This document shows, piece after piece, positions 57,333 through 64,000 of a stretch of 64,000 nucleotides of DNA. Every line of letters starts with the position of its first letter. The first letter of the stretch is position 1. The translations under genes and the position numbers were made by a program. The DNA is taken from the NCBI GenBank assembly GCA_963704535.1, contig OY969916.1:8990001-9054000 (forward strand). Direction: 5' to 3'. The notes below the pieces were generated by a model, which worked only from the letters and a program-made list of their open reading frames with translations, did not search any database and had not been told where the DNA came from. The DNA is from G963704535 sp963704535 (lineage in GTDB: Bacteria > Chloroflexota > Chloroflexia > Chloroflexales > Roseiflexaceae).

Positions 57333-57974
57333 TACGTAAAACAGTGTGAGTCGATACACCCTCCTTTCCCGTAATATGGCCGACCGAGCTGAGTAACTAT
57401 ACTGTGCACAGGTTGAGATTGGACTTTTGGCAAAGCGACTTTCTCGCCTTCAATATGCGCTAGAACGTGTCGCTATGGAAAGCCCACTCCTTAGCCGCGC
57501 GGAGTATAACACTTAATCTCAGGGGCAAACGGGAGACGTTGCTACGAGTGTAGGAGAGTGGCGCCGAAATCGGTAGCGGGGAAAACTCATATGGCGTATC
57601 CGTATTTTACCTGACAGCGTAGGATATAGCAAACCTATCTGAGTTGTAAACGTGGGTGGGCTTTTCTATGGGGGCTTCCCCCACACCCCCTTTTACGACT
57701 CATTTAGGAATGCTATATCATGGCAATCGCCATCCACAGCACCCCCGTGCGACACGAAAGAACCTCATTTTCTAATGCCCCGCTAACGCCCCGCTAATGC
57801 CCTCTATACGGTCGGTAGGCTATGATGACAACGTCACATCGCGGCCCTTCGAGCAACATTCTCGCATGAGAGCGGCCCGCGAGGCCGTGACGATCTTGAA
57901 CTGGAGTAGTGGGCGTTCTTGGCACGGCGGGCATGAGGCGCCGCTCGTCCGACGCGCACAAAGGAGATACAGTC
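57333..57974. other. Intergenic region without a gene
   Basis: 642 bases with no convincing coding frame. It contains a complete family B element at 57625-57717; otherwise I see nothing definable. The promoters of the importer operon (minus) and of the small membrane protein (plus) should lie here. Confidence 0.6.
57625..57717. repeat. MITE-like element, family B (complete)
   Basis: TATAGCAAACCTATCTGAGT at the left and, in reverse complement, TATAGCATTCCTAAATGAGT at the right; the right end is the same 20-mer as the left end of the 24018 copy. Confidence 0.72.
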
Positions 57975-58346
57975 ATGGTCCAGGTTTCGATTCCGCGCGG
58001 CGCGCCCCTGGCCGGCATCGCGTTGCTGGCATTGGCTGCCGCAGTGCTGTTGAGCGTCGTACTCCATCCGGTGGTGGGGATCATGGGGGCGCTGCTTGGC
58101 TTCCTGGTGCTCACGTTGGGCTCGGTGGGGGCGGCGGCGTATCGCGGTCGGCAGCGCCCGGCTGTACGCCCGGCCCGCCTGCCGGGGCCGGTGGCCCAGC
58201 GCAGCGTACAGATCGCCGATGGCGTGACCCGGCAGGCGCTGGTGGTGCCGCAGACGCAGACCGACGACCTCCAACTTGTGTTGACGGTCGATGGCTATAT
58301 GCTTGTCAACGAGCGCGGCGAGGTCGTCTACAAGCTCAATCGGTAG
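57975..58346 (+). CDS. Small two-helix membrane protein
   Basis: 123 residues; AAAGGAGAT lies 7 bases before the ATG. Two hydrophobic helices (residues about 11-30 and 33-53), a basic linker (AAYRGRQRPAVRPARLPG), and a C-terminal soluble part with DDLQLVLTVDGYMLVNERGE. I do not recognise a family. Convergent with the next gene across a strong hairpin. Confidence 0.7.
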   Translation: MVQVSIPRGAPLAGIALLALAAAVLLSVVLHPVVGIMGALLGFLVLTLGSVGAAAYRGRQRPAVRPARLPGPVAQRSVQIADGVTRQALVVPQTQTDDLQLVLTVDGYMLVNERGEVVYKLNR

Positions 58347-58408
58347 TATCCGGCCCGGAACCGTCCTTTTAGGGACTCTGAACTTCTTCTTCATCCCAAA
58401 GCGCACCT

Positions 58409-58447
58409 GAAACGTGAAACGTGAGAGGCCCTCACGTTTCACGTTTC
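58409..58447. terminator. Bidirectional terminator-like hairpin built of heptamers
   Basis: GAAACGTGAAACGTGAG (58409-58425) pairs perfectly with CTCACGTTTCACGTTTC (58431-58447), loop AGGCC. Both arms are tandem copies of the heptamer ACGTGAA. It lies between two convergent genes, and the minus-strand gene ends within it. Confidence 0.6.
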
Positions 58448-59375
58448 ACGTTTCACGCCGGGGAGAGGGGAGAGGGGAGAGCGAATTGTCGTTTAGGATG
58501 CCAACGTCGTGCAGTTGCTGGTCGCGGTTCAGCCCAAGCTCCCGGTAGGCCCGCAGCGCCCCCGCCCGCTCGACAAACGGAAACTCGAATCCGTGGGTGT
58601 GCTGGAGTTGGGCGGCTTTCTGGACGATCTCGCCGCTTGTTAGTTTTCGCTGACTATTGCCGAACAGGACCAGTGCGTGCTTGTGTTCCGAGACCAGGAC
58701 GTACCGAAAGCTGGCCAGGAAGGTCTTAACCTTTTCAAAGAAGTGCGGGTCCGATTTGAGCATATTCGCGCACAGCACGCCTCCGGGCGCCAATCGCGCC
58801 CGGCACGCGCCGTAGAACTGCGCGGTCGCGAGATGGTCGAGGTTGTCGGTCTCGTCGCGGAAGGCGTCCATGATGATAATATCGTAGGCGCTCGCCGGGA
58901 CGAGCGCCTGGAGGTAGGCCCGCGCGTCGAGGATCGCGATCGTCTGGCGCTCGTCGAAGCGCAGGCCGAAGTAGCGGGCGGCGATCGGCACGACCGCCGG
59001 GTCGAGGTCGACATTGTCGATGATCGTGTCCAGGAAGTAGTGGTAGAAGATCATCGAAAGGCGGCCGCCGGCCAGGCCAAGCAGACAAACGCGCTCCGGC
59101 TGCGGCCTCCACAGCAGCGCCAGCATGGCCGTCTGGGTGTACTCGGCCAGGAGCCGCAGTGGCCGGTCGAGGTCAAGCCGCGACATCGGGCCGTCCAGCG
59201 TGCCGGTGGCGGGGTCAAGAAAGTAGAAGTGGACCTGGCCGGCGTGCTTGATAATGCGGATGTGATGCAGACCGGACACCTGATCGTGCAGGATGCCGTC
59301 CGGCTGCGCTTTCAGCCAGTCGAGCCGCTGCGCCAGGGCCGCGAGATGAGTTTGCTGCCAGAGCTGTTCGTGCAT
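58446..59375 (-). CDS. Spermidine synthase-like protein (Rossmann methyltransferase fold)
   Basis: About 309 residues from ATG 59375; the open frame above it is unlikely to be used. RVCLLGLAGGRLSMIFYHYF is the nucleotide-binding glycine loop, DNVDLDPAVVPIAARYFGL contains the acidic ribose-binding position, ILDARAYLQAL and YDIIIMDAFRDETDNLDHLA follow, as in spermidine synthases and their non-catalytic relatives. Polyamine-binding residues are not obvious, so aminopropyltransferase activity is uncertain. The C-terminal SPLPSPRRET is read from the heptamer hairpin. Confidence 0.75.
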   Translation of the reverse strand: MHEQLWQQTHLAALAQRLDWLKAQPDGILHDQVSGLHHIRIIKHAGQVHFYFLDPATGTLDGPMSRLDLDRPLRLLAEYTQTAMLALLWRPQPERVCLLGLAGGRLSMIFYHYFLDTIIDNVDLDPAVVPIAARYFGLRFDERQTIAILDARAYLQALVPASAYDIIIMDAFRDETDNLDHLATAQFYGACRARLAPGGVLCANMLKSDPHFFEKVKTFLASFRYVLVSEHKHALVLFGNSQRKLTSGEIVQKAAQLQHTHGFEFPFVERAGALRAYRELGLNRDQQLHDVGILNDNSLSPLPSPRRET

Positions 59376-59381
59376 AGCACT

Positions 59382-59387
59382 ATTATA
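59382..59387 (-). promoter_or_regulatory. Candidate -10 box giving a leaderless transcript
   Basis: TATAAT on the minus strand ends 6 bases before the ATG at 59375, so transcription would begin at or next to the start codon. No good -35. The divergent gap 59388-59678 otherwise shows nothing definable. Confidence 0.4.
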
Positions 59388-59678
59388 CCCTGTCGCTGAC
59401 ATGAGGAAAGATTTAACACTCACATAATGAATGTCGTTCGCTTTTGCCCACGCCGGAACGGGCATTGTGGTCAATTCCAGGCGTTAAAATGCAGCGAGGC
59501 CGTATGGCATGATTCCCGATCCGCTTAACAAAACTGTAATTTGAGTTCGTAAGGCGGGGGCGTATACTAGACGCTGGCATCACCCATGAGCTTACAATTC
59601 GCGCTTGAATATCGCAGGTCACATGCCGCCGGTCGTGGTGGCGTGTGACCTGCGAGACATTGTATGAAGGAGTCCTGC

Positions 59679-61775
59679 ATGCGCCGACGCGCCGCCATCG
59701 TCCTGCTCAATCTCGTCGCCGGCCTGATCCTGATGCTCACCCCAGCCTGGCCGGGCCAACGAGTTGCCGTCACCAGCGCGGCCGGCACCGGCGCCGGCTA
59801 TGCCGACTTTTCGTACCAGCACAACAGCGTGATCGCGCCAACCGCCGACAAGCCGCAGAGCAAGCTCTGGTACAACGACGGGCGCTGGTGGGGCAGCCTG
59901 TTCAACCGCACCACCGGCGCCTACCACATCTACTGGCTCAACATCGCCAACCAGACCTGGGTTGATACTGGCACACAGCTCGACAACCGATCGACCACCA
60001 GGGCCGACTGCCTGTGGGACGGCACGCACCTCTACGTCGCCTCCGGCAGCTCCGAGCCCGGCATGCTGTTCCGCTACAGCTACAACGAGGCCACCCGGAG
60101 CTACACCCGCGACTTCGGCCCGGTGCTGATCCGCAGCGGCGCCGGCGAGACGATCGTGCTCGACAAGGATAGCACCGGCAAGCTCTGGATCACCTACACC
60201 CAGAACGGCAAGGTCTGGGTCAACCACAGCACCACGGCCGACAGCGCCTGGAACCCGGCGGCGGCCTACAATCCGCCGATGGGCAGCCTGGCCACCAGCG
60301 TCAATGTGGAGGCCGACGACCTCTCGTCGCTCGTGGCCTTCGACGGCAAGATCGGCGTGCTGTGGAGCAACCAGCTCACCAAGGCTTTTTATTTCGCCTA
60401 CCACGTGGATGGGGCCGCCGACAGTGCCTGGACCGGCGGCGTCGCGGCCAGCCAGGGCAGCACGCCGATCGCCGACGACCACATCAACCTTAAGGCGCTC
60501 CAGGCCGACAGCGCCGGCAATGTCTTCGCGGTCGTCAAGACCTCGACGACGCCGGCGCAGATCCTGCTGCTGGTGCGCCGGGCCGGCGGCACCTGGGACC
60601 GCTACACGGTCAGCTCGGATGGCGGCCAGACCCGCGCGATGTTGCAGATCGACACCGATAGCCGCCAACTGTATGTTTTTACGGCCAACACCAGCGGCGG
60701 CAGCATCTACTATAAACAAAGCAGCATCGACAATATCCAGTTCTCCTCCGGGGCGGGCACCCTATTTATCGGCGGCATCGCCTGCGGCGCGGCCACCTGC
60801 TCCAGCGTCAACGACCCGACGTCGAGCAAGCGAACCACGAACGGCGCGACCGGGATCGTCGTGCTGGCCAACGATGACCCCAACGCCTGGTATCTGCATA
60901 ATTACCTGGACCTGGGGCCAGAGGGGCCGCAAGCGGTCTTCGCCACCGAGCCGAGCGGTGGCCAGATCGACGCCCCACTGAGCACCCAGCCGGTGGTGCT
61001 CGTGCAGGACACGCCCGGCCACACCGACACCAGCTACAACGGCCCGATCTCGATCGGGATCAAGAGCGGCACCGGCACACCCGGCGCGGCGCTCGGCGGC
61101 GCACTGACCGTCCAAGCGCTCAGTGGCGTGGCGACTTTCAGCGACCTATCGATCGACACGCCCGGCAGCGGCTACCGCCTGACCGCTGCCGCGAGCGGGG
61201 TCAGTAGCGCCGACAGCGGCGCCTTCACCGTCACAAAGATCGACCAGGCGATCACCTTTGCCGCGCCGCCGAACAAGATCTACGGCGACGCGCCGTTCGC
61301 CCTGGCGGCGACCGCGTCGTCGGGGCTGCCGGTGAGCTACAGCGCGGCGGGGAAGTGTACGCTCGTGGGCAGCACTGTCACGATCACCGGCGCGGGGAAC
61401 TGCACGGTCACGGCCAGCCAGCCCGGCGACGCCCGCTACAACCCGGCGCCGGATGTCGCGCGAACCTTCGCGATCGCCAAGGCCAGCCAGTCGATCAGCT
61501 TCGCCGCCCTGACCAGCAAGCGCCCCGACTCGCCGCCGTTCGCCATGAGCGCGGTCGCGTCGTCGGGGCTGCCGGTGAGCTATAGCGCGGTGGGGAAGTG
61601 TACGATCGCCGGCAACACCGTCACGATCACCGGGAGCGGGACGTGTACGGTCACGGCCAGCCAGCCCGGCGACGCCAATTACAGGGCGGCGGCCAATGTC
61701 GCGCAGTCGTTCGCGATCGTGCGGGTGTTCAGGAGCTATCTGCCGCTGATGTTGGGCGTCCCGGCCGGACCATGA
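59679..61775 (+). CDS. Secreted propeller-like protein with two C-terminal tandem repeats
   Basis: 698 residues from ATG 59679, chosen because AAGGAG lies 6 bases upstream (an ATG at 59664 is possible). Signal peptide MRRRAAIVLLNLVAGLILML to about residue 32. Residues about 40-420 contain repeated Trp/Asp-rich blades (KLWYNDGRWWGSLFNRTTGA, GKLWITYTQNGKVWVNHSTT), like a sialidase-type propeller. Two ~82-residue repeats start at QAITFAAPPNKIYGDAPFAL and QSISFAALTSKRPDSPPFAM; each has GLPVSYSA, GKCT, VTITG and CTVTASQPGDA. It ends FRSYLPLMLGVPAGP, a tail like that of the SBBP protein. Surface binding is a guess. Confidence 0.8.
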   Translation: MRRRAAIVLLNLVAGLILMLTPAWPGQRVAVTSAAGTGAGYADFSYQHNSVIAPTADKPQSKLWYNDGRWWGSLFNRTTGAYHIYWLNIANQTWVDTGTQLDNRSTTRADCLWDGTHLYVASGSSEPGMLFRYSYNEATRSYTRDFGPVLIRSGAGETIVLDKDSTGKLWITYTQNGKVWVNHSTTADSAWNPAAAYNPPMGSLATSVNVEADDLSSLVAFDGKIGVLWSNQLTKAFYFAYHVDGAADSAWTGGVAASQGSTPIADDHINLKALQADSAGNVFAVVKTSTTPAQILLLVRRAGGTWDRYTVSSDGGQTRAMLQIDTDSRQLYVFTANTSGGSIYYKQSSIDNIQFSSGAGTLFIGGIACGAATCSSVNDPTSSKRTTNGATGIVVLANDDPNAWYLHNYLDLGPEGPQAVFATEPSGGQIDAPLSTQPVVLVQDTPGHTDTSYNGPISIGIKSGTGTPGAALGGALTVQALSGVATFSDLSIDTPGSGYRLTAAASGVSSADSGAFTVTKIDQAITFAAPPNKIYGDAPFALAATASSGLPVSYSAAGKCTLVGSTVTITGAGNCTVTASQPGDARYNPAPDVARTFAIAKASQSISFAALTSKRPDSPPFAMSAVASSGLPVSYSAVGKCTIAGNTVTITGSGTCTVTASQPGDANYRAAANVAQSFAIVRVFRSYLPLMLGVPAGP

Positions 61776-61836
61776 AAAAGGGGGAGTTTGAGGGGGTCGC
61801 CCCTCAAGAATCCTCTTTCCACCCTGGATCGTAGAG
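61775..61836. repeat. MITE-like element, family C (partial)
   Basis: GGGGGAGTTTGAGGGGGTCG followed by CCCCTCAAGAATCCTCTTTC, in the same orientation as the reverse complement of 32206-32301. It begins at the stop codon of the preceding gene. Confidence 0.55.
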
Positions 61837-61841
61837 ATTAG

Positions 61842-63347
61842 TACTACAACGAGACTTTATCACTCACGTTGATTGAGTTTGGCCAAACGCCGTTTGCGAT
61901 GTGAACGATATGCCCGATAATTCGCATCTTGCCAATACGCCAAGACGGAGAGCACCCACTCCGCATCAAAGCTGCGCCGTGGGATGGCGTACGCGACCAA
62001 GAACTGCGCCTGCGGCAACGTCAGGGCCGGAGCGTTTTTTTCAAGCGCTTCTGCACCCGCACCAAAAACGCCTGCGCCACAATCATCAGTGTCATATGAT
62101 GATGCCAGCCCGTCCACGAGCGCACTTCGTAGTCGCCCATCCCCAGTTCCTGCTTACCGGTCTCGAAGCACGTCTCTATTGGCCAGCGCATCCCGCTCAT
62201 CCGCGCCAGCCGCACAAGTGGTATGTCAGCGGGCGCATTGCACAGATAGGTCTTGAGTTCCCCGTCGGTCAGGCTGCGCCGCAGCACCAGCCAGACCTCC
62301 TCGCCAGGCAGCCCATCACGCACACCAATCACGCGCACAATCGCGAACTCAGCCATTTGCGGCCCTTGACTGCCCTCCTTGATCAGTTGCTTCGACCAGG
62401 CACTACTCGGCAAGGCGGTAGCCAGTGCAGCTACCGTCTGTGGAGGTGGCGAACCTGCTACCAGGCGTTCGCGTGTCGGCTTGCGGCCACGTCCGCTCCA
62501 CTCTGGCACCGCCACATCTGGACGCGCCAGCCACACTTGGGTATCGTGGGGCACTTCAGCGAAGTACCACAAGTGCGCGTGGGCGATCTTGTCCAGCAGG
62601 GCGGTATCGCGCCCAAACCCTTCGTCACAAGCGACCCAGCGGCAGCGCAGAGTTTGGGTTTGGACTACGTCCTCAATCATGGCCCAGCCCAAAGATGGCT
62701 TGGTCGTAAAGGTCAATTCGTCTGGCAGCCGACAGGCTTTTCGCCGCTCGGCAAAAGCGGGGTCGCTGATCCATTCCTCGGGCAAGTACAGGCGGCGATC
62801 AACCAAGGTATAGCCTTGCTGAGAGGCATAGGCCAGAAACACACCAGCCTGACAGTTGGCGGTCTTGCCGAGTTGTCCACAGTACTGGCGTTTGACCCCT
62901 ACCAACTCGCTACCTTGCTTGGGAAAGTCGCTGCCATCCAGAAGCAGCACGCCGTCATCGTCGCCCAGATCGGCATCGATTTCCGACCACAAGCGGTGCA
63001 GGATGGCAGTATCATCCCAGGCACCTTCACTGACAAACTGCTGCATAGCCCTGATGGCATTCCGATCGACCCCACGCAAAGCCAACATCATTGGCTCAAT
63101 CGACTTGCGCGGCAGCTCCAGCAGCAGGCCATGCAGATAGGTTTGCGACCATTCACGCTGCTCAGGCCGCTTAAACAATGGAGAGAAGATCGCATGATAG
63201 CTGTTCAGTTCATCCAGCAGACCATCAATGTCTTGTGGCGTCAGGTCGAGAACTGGCGCCGTGGCAATCGTTTCCAGATGTTTCATCCCCTCCTCCCAAT
63301 GGCAAATTGAGTGAGAGAGGATGATACCACGAAGTCTCGTTGTAGTA
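61842..63347 (-). mobile_element. IS701-family insertion sequence, complete
   Basis: 1,506 bp with terminal inverted repeats TACTACAACGAGACTT (16 bp, identical at both ends). The target duplication is TTAG at 61838-61841 and 63348-63351, which fits the YTAR target of IS701. It inserted into the heptamer array at 63351-63422. The identical ends suggest recent insertion. Confidence 0.88.
61860..63286 (-). CDS. IS701-family transposase (-1 frameshift at A7)
   Basis: The ATG at 63286 has GGAGGAGGGG just upstream; the longer open frame runs into the terminal repeat. LLLDGSDFPKQGSELVGVKR holds the first catalytic Asp, CDEGFGRDTALL the second, and SGMRWPIETCFETGKQELGM the Glu. The first frame ends at 62021 after KKTLRP. 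A slip of -1 on the run of seven A (62034-62041 region) instead gives KKNAPALTLPQAQFLVAYAI and continues to 61860, a more typical C-terminus. It could be programmed frameshifting or a sequencing error in the A-run. A 469-codon open frame on the other strand is a shadow. Confidence 0.85.
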
Positions 63348-63422
63348 TTAGAGATTGGAGATTGATCGCCACGATCAATCTCCAATCTCCAATCTCCAAT
63401 CTCTCATCTCCAATCTCTCACG
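63348..63422. repeat. Heptamer array with hairpin, downstream of the sugar-binding gene
   Basis: GGAGATTGATC pairs with GATCAATCTCC, followed by four CTCCAAT units. It lies just past the stop of the minus-strand gene and could act as its terminator. The IS701 element entered its edge. Confidence 0.6.
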
Positions 63423-63423
63423 A

Positions 63424-64000
63424 TTAATACTTGCGCGTCGGCAGGTCCTCGGCGGCGGTCTCCTGGCGGAAGACGCCCTCCTCCGACTTGACCCACTTCG
63501 CGATCGGCTCGCCGTTCGCCAGCTTCAGCGCGGCCTCGAAGAACTGCGGCCCCAGCAGTGGGTTGCACTCGACCGTCACGTTCAGCTTGCCCGCGATCAT
63601 CGCCTCGAAGGCGCCCCGCACCGCGTCGATCGAGACGATCTTAATATCGACGCCCGGCTTGAGGCCGTACTCCTCGATCGCCTGGATCGCGCCCAGCGCC
63701 ATGTCGTCGTTATGGGCGAACAGCGCGTCGATCCGCACGCCGTGGGACTTCAGAAAGGTCTCCATGACCTCCTTGCCCTTGGCGCGGGTGAAGTCGCCCG
63801 ATTGCGCGGCCAGCACCTGCATCTCCGGGTAGTCGCGCATACAGGTGTGGAAGCCGGCCTTGCGGTCGTTGGCCGGCGCCGAGCCGACGGTGCCCTCAAG
63901 CTCGACGATCATGCCGCGCTTGTTCAGCAGCCGGGCCATCTCCAGGCAGGCGTTCTGCCCCTCCAGCAGGAAATCCGAGCCGATGAACGCGGTGTAGAGA
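63424..64000 (-). CDS. Sugar ABC transporter periplasmic-binding protein (YtfQ/RbsB-like), partial
   Basis: The frame enters from the right edge and ends at 63424, leaving about 191 C-terminal residues. LYTAFIGSDFLLEGQNACLE, MIVELEGTVGSAPANDRKAG, FAHNDDMALGAIQAIEEYGL and IVSIDAVRGAFEAMIAGKLN are the signatures of type 1 (pentose or galactofuranose) binding proteins, with ligand residues N-D-D and D in SIDA. GSDF resembles the YtfQ branch. It probably heads an importer operon outside the window. It is unrelated to the importer at 53758-57178. Confidence 0.88.
   Translation of the reverse strand, partial: LYTAFIGSDFLLEGQNACLEMARLLNKRGMIVELEGTVGSAPANDRKAGFHTCMRDYPEMQVLAAQSGDFTRAKGKEVMETFLKSHGVRIDALFAHNDDMALGAIQAIEEYGLKPGVDIKIVSIDAVRGAFEAMIAGKLNVTVECNPLLGPQFFEAALKLANGEPIAKWVKSEEGVFRQETAAEDLPTRKY

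Noticed and set aside
58446..59375. Definite spermidine synthase (speE)
   Set aside because: The fold matches, but polyamine-site residues are not evident; a gene symbol is not justified.
61901..63310. 469-codon plus-strand open frame within the IS701 element
   Set aside because: It is antisense to the transposase, with no motif and with composition like a translated complement.
63351..63422. Possible CRISPR-like array
   Set aside because: The units are 7 bases with no spacers; it is a heptamer array.

Overview
The window is GC-rich, gene-dense bacterial chromosome. It fits a Chloroflexota genome (class Chloroflexia, Roseiflexus/Kouleothrix-like), judging by the large glycosyltransferase collection, a SARP/BTAD-NB-ARC-TPR regulator, an SBBP beta-propeller protein, secreted proteins ending in a short LPMxL-type tail and many small palindromic repeats. 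This placement is inference. I saw no rRNA, tRNA or CRISPR array.

Layout. (1) 1-11191, minus strand: three consecutive genes without signal peptides. They encode a 1,303-1,314-residue FN3-type protein, a phospholipase D-family protein and a giant protein (more than 1,870 residues) with a ConA/LamG-like domain that runs off the left edge. (2) 11290-15438, minus: a DUF5131 (phage Gp37/Gp68) protein and a GT-C (GT39-like) membrane glycosyltransferase, followed by a repeat-rich strip with a dead IS1182-like transposase. (3) 16280-42613, plus: a polysaccharide or glycoconjugate cluster. It holds a glycosidase-GT2 fusion, an IS630 element, an MsbA-type ABC exporter, three paralogous GTs plus the stub of a fourth, ChbG and WcbI homologues, a sulfotransferase-GT2 fusion, a second sulfotransferase, a Wzt-C-like relic, several GT2/GT4 enzymes, an APH-like kinase and a GDPD-like/HAD fusion. 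A C-terminal module of about 115 residues (core WHFPQ...HLExLRxxGxxFLL...WWLxYY) occurs in four proteins here. (4) 42717-53606: an Imm-5-like protein, a TIM-barrel-like protein, the SARP regulator, an SBBP protein, an SDR and an extracytoplasmic glycoside hydrolase. (5) 53758-57178, minus: a carbohydrate ABC importer (binding protein and two permeases) that reads into the glycoside hydrolase gene. (6) 57975-64000: a small membrane protein, a spermidine-synthase-like methyltransferase-fold protein, a secreted repeat protein, an intact IS701 element and a partial sugar-binding protein.

Two features run through the whole window. Short palindromic MITE-like elements repeatedly sit at the 3' ends of genes and supply their stop codons. 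In addition, every broken non-IS reading frame breaks by the same net +1 shift. That points either to systematic single-base insertions in the assembly or to an unusual mutational history, and it should be resolved before these genes are called pseudogenes.

How the genes may work together (inference): the 16-43 kb cluster probably builds, modifies (sulfation, deacetylation, acyl transfer) and exports a surface glycan. The 51-57 kb operon imports an oligosaccharide that its surface glycoside hydrolase trims.
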